Origin: a bacterium
GTDB lineage: Bacteria > Bacillota > Clostridia > Oscillospirales > Oscillospiraceae
Reading direction: 5' to 3'
DNA: 64,000 nt
Assembly: GCA_004560375.1 (NCBI GenBank)
Contig: SFVC01000012.1
Coordinates: forward strand, 1-64,000
The notes under the pieces are model-generated. The model was given only the letters and a program-made list of their open reading frames with translations. It was not told the DNA's origin and did no database searches. The stretch's first letter is position 1. The number at the start of each line of letters is the position of its first letter. A program made the translations under genes and the position numbers. Below, one piece after another: positions 17,238 through 25,683 of the stretch.

Positions 17238-18179
17238 GTGTCGGTACTGGTGCTGGGCAGCGTGGGCTGCGGCATCACCCTTCGCACACTCAAGGCCGCC
17301 CGGACGGAGATGGCGGATCTGGGCGTGCGGGACGGCAGGATCTATCTGATGGAGATCAAGCTGGACGGGACGGCTGGGGTCAATCAGGTGCGGGAGTATG
17401 TCTCGGCCAACCCCTCCTACGTCCATGTGGCGGCCACCGCCACCAGCGCCAGCCGGAACCCCTACAACCTGGCCTTCTGGGACATCACCTACGCCTGCGA
17501 CGGGCGGAACGGTCAGAGTTCCGCCACCATGCCCGCCGTGGTGGTGCTGGACAAAAACTGCCGGCCCATCTACTATGCCTCCTACCATACCTTTGACCAG
17601 AACAGGCTCCGCGCCGCCCTGTCCGGCTATGCCGGGAGCTTTTCCGATGTGGACGCCGGGGCGTTCTATGAGGAGGCGGTGAACTGGGCGGTGTCCGGCA
17701 ATATCACCGTCGGCACCTCCGACACCCGGTTCTCCCCCACCCGGAGCTGCACCCATGCCCAGATCCTCACCTTCCTGTGGCGGGCCATGGGGGAGCCCAG
17801 GAACTCCCAGTACGTGCCCCCTGCCTGGGTGGGCGTCCAGCCCGGGAATTTTGCCTATGACGCCCTGGGCTGGGCCTATGCCAAGGGGATGCTCACCAAC
17901 CTGAGCGCCAACGGCGGCCCCGACGGATCCTGCACCCGGGCCCAGGCTATGGACTACATCTGGGCGGCCTTCGGCAGGCCTCAGGGGGGTAGCGCCGGCT
18001 TCTCCGACATTCCCGCCGGTATGTACTACGCCGACGCGGTGTCCTGGGCGGTGGATCTGGGGATCACCAACGGCACCAATGCGGCCAGAAATGAATTCAG
18101 CCCCGACACGGTTTGCAACCGGGGCACCATCGTCACCTTCCTCCACCGGGCCTTTGTGGAGGAGGTTCGGGTGAAGTAA
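17238..18179 (+). CDS. C-terminal part of the frameshifted surface protein, with SLH domains
   Basis: The frame is open from the end of the C tract (17151) to 18179; 17238 is only the first possible start codon inside it (GTG, no ribosome site). It encodes a thioredoxin-like/redoxin-like segment (LVLGSVGCGITLRTLKAAR ... TMPAVVVLDKNCRPIYYASY), then three SLH segments (FSDVDAGAFYEEAVNWAV, YDALGWAYAKGML, FSDIPAGMYYADAVSWAV) closing with VCNRGTIVTFLHRAF, almost identical to the end of the protein at 6453-7580. Best read as the second half of the preceding gene rather than an independent protein. Confidence 0.7.
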   Translation: MSVLVLGSVGCGITLRTLKAARTEMADLGVRDGRIYLMEIKLDGTAGVNQVREYVSANPSYVHVAATATSASRNPYNLAFWDITYACDGRNGQSSATMPAVVVLDKNCRPIYYASYHTFDQNRLRAALSGYAGSFSDVDAGAFYEEAVNWAVSGNITVGTSDTRFSPTRSCTHAQILTFLWRAMGEPRNSQYVPPAWVGVQPGNFAYDALGWAYAKGMLTNLSANGGPDGSCTRAQAMDYIWAAFGRPQGGSAGFSDIPAGMYYADAVSWAVDLGITNGTNAARNEFSPDTVCNRGTIVTFLHRAFVEEVRVK

Positions 18180-18201
18180 GCGGGAGAGCCTGAAATCAGA
18201 A

Positions 18202-18234
18202 ACAGCGGCGGGAGAAGTTTTCTCCCGCCGCTGT
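18202..18234. terminator. Bidirectional terminator
   Basis: Perfect 15-bp stem ACAGCGGCGGGAGAA with a GTT loop between two convergent genes. Confidence 0.8.
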
Positions 18235-18248
18235 CTTGTGCCTTGCGG

Positions 18249-20861
18249 TTATTTGCGTGCCCGCCGGACGGCCTTCTCGATCTCGCAGATCACCAGCGGC
18301 GTCAGGGACAGGCCCAGCACCACCAGCCACTCCACCCCGGTGAGGGAACACACCCGAAAGATGGCCTGGAGGGGGGGCGCCAGCAGCACCAGGAGCTGCA
18401 AGCCCATGCCCACCAGGAACGCCTTGTTCATGGCCGGGTTGGACAGCAGGCCCAGGTGGGCGATGGACTGGGTCTCGCTTCGCACGTCGAAGGCGTGGAA
18501 CAGCTGGCAGAAGGTCAGCGTGGCGAAGGCCATGGTGTTGGCGGTGGCGTCCGCCAGGGTGGGGTCGCTGAGCACGTACTCCCCCAGCCAGTAGGCCGCC
18601 AGGGTGAGCAGGCCCACCATCACCCCCTGCCACGCCAGCCGGAAGGAGAACGCCTTGTCGAACAGAGGCTGGGAGGCCGGGCGGGGCTTTTCCTCCATGA
18701 CGGTGGGCTCCACCGGCTCCATGCCCAGGGCCAGGGCGGGCAGGGAGTCGGTCACCAGGTTGAGCCACAGCAGCTGCACTGCCACCAGGGGCTGCTGGTG
18801 GAAGTTGAACAGGGTGGCCAGGAACAGGGTGATGATCTCCCCGATGTTGCAGGACAGCAGGTAGTGGATGGCCTTCTTGATGTTGGAGTAGATCCCCCGG
18901 CCCTGCTCCACGGCGTTGACGATGGTGGCGAAGTTGTCGTCGGTGAGGATCATGTCCGCCGCGCCTTTGGCCACGTCGGTGCCGGTGATGCCCATGGCGC
19001 AGCCGATGTCGGCGGCCTTCAGGGCGGGGGCGTCGTTCACCCCGTCCCCGGTCATGGCCACCACCATGCCCTTCTTCTGCCACGCCTTCACGATCCGCAT
19101 CTTGTGCTCCGGGGACACCCGGGCGTAGACGGAGAATTTGTCCACGTCCTGCTCCAGCAGCTCCTGGGGCATGAAGTCCAGATCCTCCCCGGTGATGGCC
19201 AGGTCGCCGTCCCGGAAGATGTCCAGCTCCCTGGCGATGGCCACGGCGGTGAGCTTGTGATCCCCGGTGATCATCACCGGGCGGATGCCCGCCCCGTAGC
19301 ACTGGGCCACCGCGTCCTTCACCTCCATCCGGGGCGGGTCGATCATGCCCACCAGCCCCACAAAGGTCAGCTCCGTCTCCAGCGTCTCCGAGTTCAGATC
19401 CCCGGGCAGCGCGTCCAGGTCCTTGTAGGCGCAGGCCAGCACCCGCAGGGCGTGCTCGGCCATGTCGGCGTTGGCGGCGGCGGCGTCCCGGGCCAGGGCC
19501 GCGTTCAGGGGCACCTCCCCCCCGGACAGCGCCCGGGTGCACCGGGACAGCAGTACGTCGGGGGCGCCCTTCACCATCACCCGGTACTTGCCGTTCAGGG
19601 GGTGTACCGTGCTCATCAGCTTCCGGTCGGAGTCAAAGGGCAGCTCCGCCACCCGGGGCAGCTCCCGCTCCAGGGCGTTTTTGTCCAGCCCCTCCGCCAG
19701 GGCCGCGTCCACAAAGGCGGTCTCGGTGGGGTCGCCGGCGGTCTTGCCGTCGGGGGAGAGCACCGTGTCGTTGCACAGCGCCCCGATGGTGAGCGCGTCC
19801 CGGCGGTATTTGTCCCCGGGCGTCCACACCCGCTGGACGGTCATGCGGTTCTGGGTCAGGGTGCCCGTCTTGTCCGAGCAGATCACCCCGGCGCAGCCCA
19901 GGGTCTCCACGGCGGGCAGCTTCTTCACAATGGCGTTGTGCTTTACCATCCGCTGCACGCCCAGGGCCAGCACGATGGTGACGATGGCGGGCAGGCCCTC
20001 CGGAATGGCGGCCACCGCCAGGGAGACGGCGGCCATCAGCATCTCCAGGATGGGCCGGTGGTAGAGCAGGCCCACCCCGAACATGACGGCGCACACCGCC
20101 AGGCACACGAAGGACAGGGTCTTGGAGATCTCCGCCATCTTCCGCTGGAGGGGGGTGTCCCCGTCCTTCTCCCCCAGCAGCATTCCGGCGATGCGGCCCA
20201 CCTCGGTGTCCATGCCGGTGTCCGTCACCACGCAGACGGCCCGGCCGTTGGTGATCACCGTGGACGAGATCACCATGTTCACCCGATCCCCCAGCACGGT
20301 GCCCTCGGGCAGGGCGTCCGCCGCCTGCTTGTTCACCGGCACGGACTCGCCGGTCATGGCGGACTCGTCCGCCTTCAGGTTGGAGCACTCCAGGATGCGG
20401 GCGTCGGCGGGCACCAGATCCCCCGCCTCCAGCACGATGATATCCCCGGGCACCAGGGCGTCCGTCTCCAGCCGGATCTGCTCCCCGCCCCGGATGACCT
20501 TGGCCAGGGGGGCGGACATCTTTTGCAGGGCCTCCAGCGCCTTTTCCGCGCTGTTCTCCTGGGAGATGGAGATGACGGCGTTTACCAGCACGATGACCAG
20601 GATGATCACGGCCTCCACCCAGTCCTCCCCGCCGGAGGAGATCAGGGACAGCACCGCCGCCGCCAGCAGCACCAGGATCATGGGATCCCGGAGCTGGTTG
20701 AGGAAGCGGAGCCAGAGGGGCTCCTTTTTGGCCCCGGACAGCTTGTTGGGGCCGTACTGCTCCAGCCGCTCCTGGGCCTGCCGGGGGGACAGGCCGGACT
20801 GGCGGTTGGTGTCCAGCTCGGACAGCACCTGCCGGTCGGACTTGGCGTACCATTGGCTCAT
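18249..20861 (-). CDS. P-type cation-transporting ATPase (Ca2+/Mn2+ type, P2A)
   Basis: Integral membrane pump of 870 residues using ATP to export divalent cations. N-terminal cation-ATPase domain, actuator motif TGES at about 170, PEGL at 287 in transmembrane helix 4, phosphorylation motif DKTGT with Asp330, KGAPDVLL (nucleotide binding), TGDGVNDAPALK hinge and a C-terminal set of helices containing NLVTDSLPALALG. This is the SERCA/PMR1-like class. The start at ATG 20861 follows AAGGAG by about 10 nt; an in-frame extension upstream lacks support. The upstream yybP-ykoY riboswitch argues that Mn2+ is the relevant substrate. Confidence 0.92.
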   Translation of the reverse strand: MSQWYAKSDRQVLSELDTNRQSGLSPRQAQERLEQYGPNKLSGAKKEPLWLRFLNQLRDPMILVLLAAAVLSLISSGGEDWVEAVIILVIVLVNAVISISQENSAEKALEALQKMSAPLAKVIRGGEQIRLETDALVPGDIIVLEAGDLVPADARILECSNLKADESAMTGESVPVNKQAADALPEGTVLGDRVNMVISSTVITNGRAVCVVTDTGMDTEVGRIAGMLLGEKDGDTPLQRKMAEISKTLSFVCLAVCAVMFGVGLLYHRPILEMLMAAVSLAVAAIPEGLPAIVTIVLALGVQRMVKHNAIVKKLPAVETLGCAGVICSDKTGTLTQNRMTVQRVWTPGDKYRRDALTIGALCNDTVLSPDGKTAGDPTETAFVDAALAEGLDKNALERELPRVAELPFDSDRKLMSTVHPLNGKYRVMVKGAPDVLLSRCTRALSGGEVPLNAALARDAAAANADMAEHALRVLACAYKDLDALPGDLNSETLETELTFVGLVGMIDPPRMEVKDAVAQCYGAGIRPVMITGDHKLTAVAIARELDIFRDGDLAITGEDLDFMPQELLEQDVDKFSVYARVSPEHKMRIVKAWQKKGMVVAMTGDGVNDAPALKAADIGCAMGITGTDVAKGAADMILTDDNFATIVNAVEQGRGIYSNIKKAIHYLLSCNIGEIITLFLATLFNFHQQPLVAVQLLWLNLVTDSLPALALGMEPVEPTVMEEKPRPASQPLFDKAFSFRLAWQGVMVGLLTLAAYWLGEYVLSDPTLADATANTMAFATLTFCQLFHAFDVRSETQSIAHLGLLSNPAMNKAFLVGMGLQLLVLLAPPLQAIFRVCSLTGVEWLVVLGLSLTPLVICEIEKAVRRARK

Positions 20862-20937
20862 GTGGGCAACACTCCTTTTGATCCATCTCATGATATCAAA
20901 GAACCGGGTCGAATGATCGGGAAGGGACAAGCGGAAA

Positions 20938-21066
20938 TGAAAAAAGACTTACCCACAGCGTTAGGCTGCGGATAAGTCTTACCGTTTCCGATGCCACCAG
21001 AGCCGGAGGGCTCTTGCTGTTGGCGCGCACCACGGGGTCAGGCCCCGCCGGTTACTCCCCTATCGT
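20938..21066 (-). promoter_or_regulatory. yybP-ykoY (Mn2+) riboswitch with overlapping terminator
   Basis: Read on the minus strand, the leader has GATAGGGGAGTAAC (conserved loop L1), a long arm GAGC/GCTC with CTGGTGGC, and a GGTAAGACTTATC closing strand that pairs with GATAGG (P1), the same arrangement as known yybP-ykoY aptamers. The 3' strand of P1 is also the 5' arm of a terminator: AAGACTTATCCGCAGC pairs with GCTGTGGGTAAGTCTT and is followed by a T run (20938-20980). Ligand-stabilized P1 would prevent the terminator, i.e. an ON switch for the ATPase when Mn2+ is high. Confidence 0.87.
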
Positions 21067-21073
21067 GAGGAGA

Positions 21074-21102
21074 ATGATACCAGAATCCGGGGTGGTTGTC
21101 AA
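21074..21102 (-). promoter_or_regulatory. Promoter of the riboswitch-controlled ATPase
   Basis: Minus strand consensus TTGACA (21097-21102), 17-nt spacer, TATCAT (21074-21079); transcription would start right at the aptamer. Confidence 0.82.
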
Positions 21103-21210
21103 GGGGGCGGGACTGACAGGTTCCCGGGGAGTGACAAAAGACTGAAAAGGCAAAGACAAGCCGCCCGGCGGCGGCACTTATTTTTTAATAAGGAATCGGG
21201 AAGTTCGCCC

Positions 21211-21239
21211 TTGCTTTGCCTCCGGTTTCCTGATATAAT
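21211..21239 (+). promoter_or_regulatory. aroK promoter
   Basis: TTGCTT (21211-21216), 17-nt spacer, TATAAT (21234-21239) preceded by TGA. Confidence 0.75.
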
Positions 21240-21287
21240 ACTTTGTCATGCTGTGCGCGGCAGATTTTGGTATCGGAGGCGGGGCGG

Positions 21288-21800
21288 GTGGACAACCTAA
21301 TTCTGATCGGGATGCCCGGCTCCGGCAAGAGCACCGTGGGCGTGGTGCTGGCCAAGGCCCTGGGGCTGCGCTTTTTGGATGTGGATCTCGTCATACAGGA
21401 ACGGGAGGGGGCCCTGCTCCAGGAGCTGATCGACCAACGGGGGGTGGAGCGGTTCCTGGATCTGGAGCGGGACGCCATCCTGTCCCTGGACTGCCGGGGG
21501 ACGGTGGTGGCCCCCGGGGGGAGCTGCGTGTGCCGGGAGGAGTCCATTGCCCAGATGCGGCGGCTGGGTACGGTGGTTTACCTTCAGCTGCCGTTAGAGG
21601 ACGTGGCCGGCCGGATCCGCAACCTGGCCTCCCGGGGGATCGCCCTGGCCCCCGGCCAGACGCTGGCCGACGTATACCGGATCCGGGTTCCGCTGTACGA
21701 ACGCTGCGCGCACATCACCGTTCCGGCCGGGGGCCAGAGCCTGGCGGAGACGGTGGAAGCAGTGAAACAAGCTCTGGCAAGAAGCGCGGAGCCGTCGTGA
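21288..21800 (+). CDS. aroK: Shikimate kinase
   Basis: Phosphorylates shikimate at the 3-hydroxyl with ATP in chorismate synthesis. About 170 residues, the normal size: P-loop LIGMPGSGKSTVG at 6-18, DVDLVIQ with the Mg/shikimate-binding Asp, RFLDLERDAIL (Arg of the substrate pocket), VVAPGGSCV (shikimate-binding glycines) and a LID with RGIALA. A GTG at 21288 preceded by GGAGG (9 nt) is chosen over upstream starts in the same frame, which would add residues before the P-loop strand. No other aro genes are adjacent. Confidence 0.88.
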   Translation: MDNLILIGMPGSGKSTVGVVLAKALGLRFLDVDLVIQEREGALLQELIDQRGVERFLDLERDAILSLDCRGTVVAPGGSCVCREESIAQMRRLGTVVYLQLPLEDVAGRIRNLASRGIALAPGQTLADVYRIRVPLYERCAHITVPAGGQSLAETVEAVKQALARSAEPS

Positions 21801-21920
21801 GCAGCGGGCTAAGTCCGGAGCGGAGCGAATTGGCCGGAGCCGCCAGAGGCGGCGCAGGACAATTTGCGAAGTCGGAGGACTTAGAGCCGCGTCGCGAACA
21901 GGCGCAGCGTGACAACAGAT
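21801..21920 (+). repeat. Palindromic intergenic repeat downstream of aroK
   Basis: CTAAGTCC (21809-21816) pairs with GGACTTAG (21877-21884) and GAATTG-type internal segments pair inside, giving a long imperfect hairpin; 21881-21916 then carries the 36-nt motif that recurs at 14395-14430. The GCGTGACAA end resembles segments at 30898, 39860 and 48942. Confidence 0.65.
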
Positions 21921-21943
21921 GATTTTGGATAGGACGATTAAGT

Positions 21944-23848
21944 ATGAATTTCCGTGATTTGGGGCTTACCGCCCCCATTTTGAAGGCCCTCACCCAGGAG
22001 GGCTACACCGACCCCACCCCCATCCAGCGCAAGGCCATCCCCCCCGCCCTGGCGGGGCGGGACGTGCTGGGCTGCGCCCAGACGGGCACCGGCAAGACCT
22101 GCGCCTTCGCCACCCCCATCCTCCAGCGGCTCAGCGGGCGGACGCCCAAGCCCCGGGTGATCCGGGCGCTGATCCTCACCCCCACCCGGGAGCTGGCCCT
22201 CCAGATCCAGGACAGCTTTGTGGCCTATGGCCGGAACCTGCCCCTGCGCTCCGCCGTCATCTTCGGCGGCGTGGGGCAGCAGCCCCAGGTGGACGCCATC
22301 AACCGGGGGCTGGATATCCTCGTGGCCACCCCGGGGCGGCTGCTGGATCTCCACGGGCAGGGGCTGCTGGATCTGTCCCATATTGAGATCTTCGTGCTGG
22401 ATGAGGCCGACCGGATGCTGGATATGGGCTTTATCCACGACGTGAAGCGGGTGCTCAAGCTGCTGCCGGAGCAGAAGCAGACCCTGTTTTTCTCCGCCAC
22501 CATGCCCCCGGAGGTGATGGGGCTGGTGAACGGGCTGCTCCACGACTACCAGCGTGTGGCGGTGGATCCGGTGTCCTCCCCGGTGGAGGTCATCAAGCAG
22601 TCGCTGTACTACGTGGACAAGGCCAACAAGACCAAGCTGCTGGCCCATCTCATGGAGGAGCGGCATATCACCTCCGCCCTGGTGTTCTCCCGCACCAAGC
22701 ACGGGGCCAACCGCATCGCCCAGGATCTGGTGAAGCGGGGCATCTCCGCCGCCGCCATCCACGGCAACAAGAGCCAGACCGCCCGGGTGCAGGCCCTCAG
22801 CGACTTCAAGGCGGGCCGGGTGCGGGTGCTGGCCGCCACCGACATCGCCGCCCGGGGGATTGACATTGACCAGCTGCCCTTTGTGTTCAACTACAACCTG
22901 CCCGACGTGCCCGAGACCTACGTCCACCGCATCGGGCGGACGGGCCGGGCGGGCCACGAGGGGGAGGCTGTCTCCTTCTGCCAGTTCGACGAGAAGGACG
23001 AGCTGAAGGCCATTGAGAAGCTGCTGGGCAAGCCCATTCCGGTGGTGGAGGATCACCCCTTCCCCATGGAGAACTTCGACCCGCCCCAGAAGGATAAGCA
23101 CGGACGGCCCGTCAACGCCGAGGACGCGGAGGCCCGGGCCGCGGCCAAGGAGAAGCGCCGCCAGAAGGACGCGGAAAACAAGGCAAAGGCGGAGGAGCGG
23201 AAAAAGGCCGCCGTAGGGGAGGGGCTTGCCCCTCCCGTGGGACGTTCGCCGCAGCTGGGGGCGGGAGGGGCAAGTCCCGCCCCTACAGATACGGACGGGA
23301 CAGACGCGCCCAAAAAGAAACGGCGCCGCCGCAAAAAGGGCGGGGCCGCTCAGGCGGGCGCCCCGGCGCCGGAGACCGTGGCCCCGGCGGAGCAGGCGCC
23401 GCTGGTTCTGCGGGATAAGCCGATTGGGCGGGGGGTGCGGCAGGGGCACATTGAGGACACCCTGCCTGACGATCCCGCCATGCCCGTCACCGACTTCTAC
23501 AAGCCTAACCCGCTGGACTCTGACGTGATCCTGGACGCCACCGCCCGGCTGCTGGCCCCCCGGCGGCCCGTGAGCAGGCCCCAGGCCCAGGCCCAGCCGA
23601 AAAAGCAGGAGCAGGAGCCGGCGCAGAAGCAGGGCCGTCAGAAGCCCCGCCGCCAGGGCAAGAAGCAGGGGGCCCCGGCCCAGCCGGTGAAAGAGCCCGT
23701 GCTGCCGCCCTCCCTGTCCGGGAAGCGGAAGCGCCGCCGGGACGACCGGCCCCGGCCCATCGAGGCCGCGCCCCGCTCCGACCGGCAGAAGGACTCCACC
23801 CAGCACAAGAGCCTGATGCGGCCCTATTACCTCCATGACGACGACTGA
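21944..23848 (+). CDS. DEAD-box RNA helicase (RhlE-like) with repeat-derived insert
   Basis: ATP-dependent RNA helicase of 634 residues. Q motif and FRDLG start, Walker A AQTGTGKT (45-52), PTRELALQI, TPGRLLDL, VLDEADRML (DEAD box at about 153), SATMP, then the second RecA domain with VFSRTKHGAN, ATDIAARGIDID and HRIGRTGRAG. After residue 380 it has a long basic low-complexity tail (K/R/Q/A-rich) suited to RNA binding. Residues about 424-448 are encoded by a 74-bp palindromic repeat of the same family as two intergenic copies. Start ATG has only a weak ribosome site. The stop lies inside the next gene. Confidence 0.9.
   Translation: MNFRDLGLTAPILKALTQEGYTDPTPIQRKAIPPALAGRDVLGCAQTGTGKTCAFATPILQRLSGRTPKPRVIRALILTPTRELALQIQDSFVAYGRNLPLRSAVIFGGVGQQPQVDAINRGLDILVATPGRLLDLHGQGLLDLSHIEIFVLDEADRMLDMGFIHDVKRVLKLLPEQKQTLFFSATMPPEVMGLVNGLLHDYQRVAVDPVSSPVEVIKQSLYYVDKANKTKLLAHLMEERHITSALVFSRTKHGANRIAQDLVKRGISAAAIHGNKSQTARVQALSDFKAGRVRVLAATDIAARGIDIDQLPFVFNYNLPDVPETYVHRIGRTGRAGHEGEAVSFCQFDEKDELKAIEKLLGKPIPVVEDHPFPMENFDPPQKDKHGRPVNAEDAEARAAAKEKRRQKDAENKAKAEERKKAAVGEGLAPPVGRSPQLGAGGASPAPTDTDGTDAPKKKRRRRKKGGAAQAGAPAPETVAPAEQAPLVLRDKPIGRGVRQGHIEDTLPDDPAMPVTDFYKPNPLDSDVILDATARLLAPRRPVSRPQAQAQPKKQEQEPAQKQGRQKPRRQGKKQGAPAQPVKEPVLPPSLSGKRKRRRDDRPRPIEAAPRSDRQKDSTQHKSLMRPYYLHDDD
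23213..23286. repeat. Palindromic repeat, copy 3, inside a coding region
   Basis: Same outer arms as the 76-bp palindromes at 8799 and 12820 (starts GTAGGGGAGGGG, ends CCCGCCCCTAC, two mismatches) with a different centre. It is translated in frame within the helicase tail. Confidence 0.88.
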
Positions 23849-24728
23849 GCGGGAGGGCGGGCGGCACCGCCGCCCCCGGAAAAAATGCCGCCCGCTGGTG
23901 TGGCTCATCGCGCTGGCGGTGGTGGCCGTGGCGGGGGTGTTCTGGTTCCGCTGGCAGTGCTGGGGCCTCCAGACCACCCGTACCACGGCGGAGCTGGGCG
24001 GGCTGCCCGCCGGGTTCGACGGCTTCACCATTGCCCACCTGTCCGACCTCCACGGCCACGAGTACGGGGAGGACAGCGGGGAGCTGGTGGAGCGGGTGAG
24101 GCGGGAGACGCCCGACCTCATTGTGATCACCGGAGATCTGATCGACCAGAAAAGCCAGATGGAGATGGTGCCCGCCCTGGCAAAGGGGCTGGCCGCCATC
24201 GCGCCCACCTATTACGTCACCGGCAACCACGAGTGGGCCCTGGGCTCCGCCGCGGTGAAGGAGCTGAAGGCCCTTCTGGTGGAGTGCGGGGTGACGGCGC
24301 TCTCCAACCAGTGCGAGATTTTGGAGCGGAACGGCGGCCGGCTGGCGCTGGCCGGAGTGGACGACCCCAACGGCTACGCCGACCAGACCACCCCGGAGGA
24401 GCTGTACGCCTGGATCCAGGGAAAGGAGCCCGGCCTGTTCACCCTCCTGCTGGCCCACCGGAATGAGCGGTTTGGACAGTATGCCAACGCAGGGTATGAT
24501 TTTGTGATGTCCGGCCACGGGCATGGGGGGATTGTCCGCCTGCCCTTCGTGGGCGGGCTCATCGGCACCGACCGGCGGTTTTTCCCGCCCTGGACGGCGG
24601 GGCTGTACGCCGTGGGGGACAGCACCCTGTTTGTGTCCCGGGGGCTGGGGAACAACACGACCCCCTTCCGGGGGATTCGGATCTTTAACCGCCCGGAGCT
24701 GGCGGTGGTGACGCTGAAGCAGGGGTAG
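23835..24728 (+). CDS. Membrane-anchored metallophosphoesterase (YkuE/YaeI-like)
   Basis: Calcineurin-like phosphoesterase of 297 residues. A basic N-terminus and one transmembrane helix (PLVWLIALAVVAVAGVFWF, about 20-38) place the catalytic domain outside. Dimetal-site motifs appear in order: HLSDLHG, VITGDLID, TGNHEW, LLAHRNE and SGHGHGG. Homologues act on phospholipid head groups or UDP-diacylglucosamine-like substrates, but the substrate here is not predictable. It overlaps the end of the helicase gene by 14 bp. Confidence 0.88.
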   Translation: MTTTEREGGRHRRPRKKCRPLVWLIALAVVAVAGVFWFRWQCWGLQTTRTTAELGGLPAGFDGFTIAHLSDLHGHEYGEDSGELVERVRRETPDLIVITGDLIDQKSQMEMVPALAKGLAAIAPTYYVTGNHEWALGSAAVKELKALLVECGVTALSNQCEILERNGGRLALAGVDDPNGYADQTTPEELYAWIQGKEPGLFTLLLAHRNERFGQYANAGYDFVMSGHGHGGIVRLPFVGGLIGTDRRFFPPWTAGLYAVGDSTLFVSRGLGNNTTPFRGIRIFNRPELAVVTLKQG

Positions 24729-24789
24729 GGCCCCTTGCATCCCCCCCTTGCAGGTGGTGGGGCTGCGCCCCCCTGGGCCGCTGGGGGTG

Positions 24790-25080
24790 GCAGGGGACGC
24801 CCCTGCCGGGGGCGTTACTTTTCCCACGTGGGAAAAGTAACCAAAAGGACGCTTAGGGGGTGGCCACCGGTTCGACTGCGAGCGCGAAGGGCGCGCTCTT
24901 GCTCACAGGTTGGCCACCCCCTAAGAACCCCCGGGAAGGTCAAGGGCACGCCGATTTTGATGCGGCGGGGGTGTGACCGGCTTGATGGGGTGACGAATGG
25001 ATTTCCCGTTGATTTCCGGCCCACACCGGGCCTGAGTTTCTCGGGTACTGAGAAGCTGGGGATCTGTTTGAAACGCCTGG
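24790..25080 (-). repeat. Two-hairpin intergenic repeat element, copy 1
   Basis: Reads on the minus strand as: AGGCGTT-like start, GGCCCGGTGTGGGCCGG, AAATCCATTCG, CGGCGTGCCCTTGACC, then hairpin I with conserved base (GTTCTTAGGGGGTGGCC / GGCCACCCCCTAAG) and a variable tip, then hairpin II (GGTTACTTTT / AAAAGTAACG) and CCCCCGGCAGGGG. It fills most of the gap 24729-25094; the remaining 24729-24789 is G/C-rich with no gene. Confidence 0.85.
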
Positions 25081-25094
25081 ATGGGCGCGGCTTT

Positions 25095-25349
25095 TTAGCG
25101 GGTCAGTTCCAGGGCGAGACGGAAGCCGGCGCGGAAATAGGCGGACTCCCGCAGCTCGCCGATGGCGAGCTGTTCCGTCAGCAGCGTGTCGATCAGCGAC
25201 GCGGTGTCTTGGTGGAAAGATCCAAGCAGACGTTTGACCTCGGCGTCCTGGCGGGTTGTGCGGACAAGGTATTCGCCGTCTCCACACAAGATATCCTCTA
25301 CAAGAGTTTTGCCGACACTGGTATAAAAGGCGTCCATTAGCTCAGTCAT
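25095..25349 (-). CDS. Small helical protein (DUF6809-like)
   Basis: An 84-residue acidic, mostly helical protein: VEDILCGDGEYLV, EVKRLLGSFHQDTASLIDTLL, then YFRAGFRLALELTR at the end. The final FRxGFRLALEL motif resembles DUF6809 proteins, short Clostridia proteins of unknown role often encoded near XRE regulators. ATG 25349 has AAGGA about 9 nt upstream. It is divergent from the XRE gene and shares a 98-bp promoter region with a perfect palindrome. Confidence 0.6.
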   Translation of the reverse strand: MTELMDAFYTSVGKTLVEDILCGDGEYLVRTTRQDAEVKRLLGSFHQDTASLIDTLLTEQLAIGELRESAYFRAGFRLALELTR

Positions 25350-25393
25350 CAAAATCGATCCTTTGCATTAAAAATAGTTGATTATGCACAACC

Positions 25394-25416
25394 TATGCGT
25401 ATATTATATACGCATA
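25394..25416. promoter_or_regulatory. Perfect palindromic operator between divergent XRE module genes
   Basis: TATGCGTATA-TTA-TATACGCATA, a flawless 10-3-10 dyad covering the -10 area (TTGATT at 25378, TATTAT near 25402) of the XRE gene and lying upstream of the DUF6809-like gene. Confidence 0.75.
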
Positions 25417-25447
25417 ACTGTTGCGTGTCAAGAGGGAGAGCAAAAAA

Positions 25448-25657
25448 GTGAAGCTTGCAGAGCGTTTACGGGAGCTGCGTGGGAAAAAGGGCGTAACCCA
25501 AAGCCAAGTGGCGGAATATCTGGGTCTGAAGCTGAGGGCGTATCAATACTATGAAAGCGGCGAACACCGTCCCGAATATGAAAAACTGATCGCGCTGGCG
25601 GATTATTACGACGTAACCGTAGACTATCTGCTGGGCCGGACAGACGAGCCAAATTAA
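25448..25657 (+). CDS. XRE-family helix-turn-helix regulator
   Basis: Compact 69-residue Cro/C1-type DNA-binding protein: LAERLRELRGKKGVTQ, VAEYLGLKLRAYQYYESG (recognition helix) and IALADYYDVTVDYLLGRTD, the standard end of the fold. GTG at 25448 follows GGGAG by about 9 nt; a TTG at 25421 is in frame but leaves no ribosome site. It probably binds the palindrome just upstream and controls itself and the divergent gene. Nothing identifies it as an antitoxin, though the two-gene layout would allow it. Confidence 0.85.
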   Translation: MKLAERLRELRGKKGVTQSQVAEYLGLKLRAYQYYESGEHRPEYEKLIALADYYDVTVDYLLGRTDEPN

Positions 25658-25683
25658 CGCCTCTGCCATACCCCGCGCCATTT

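Noticed and set aside
21248..21922. 224-codon frame overlapping aroK and its downstream repeat
   Set aside because: Out of frame with the P-loop kinase and runs into a palindromic repeat.
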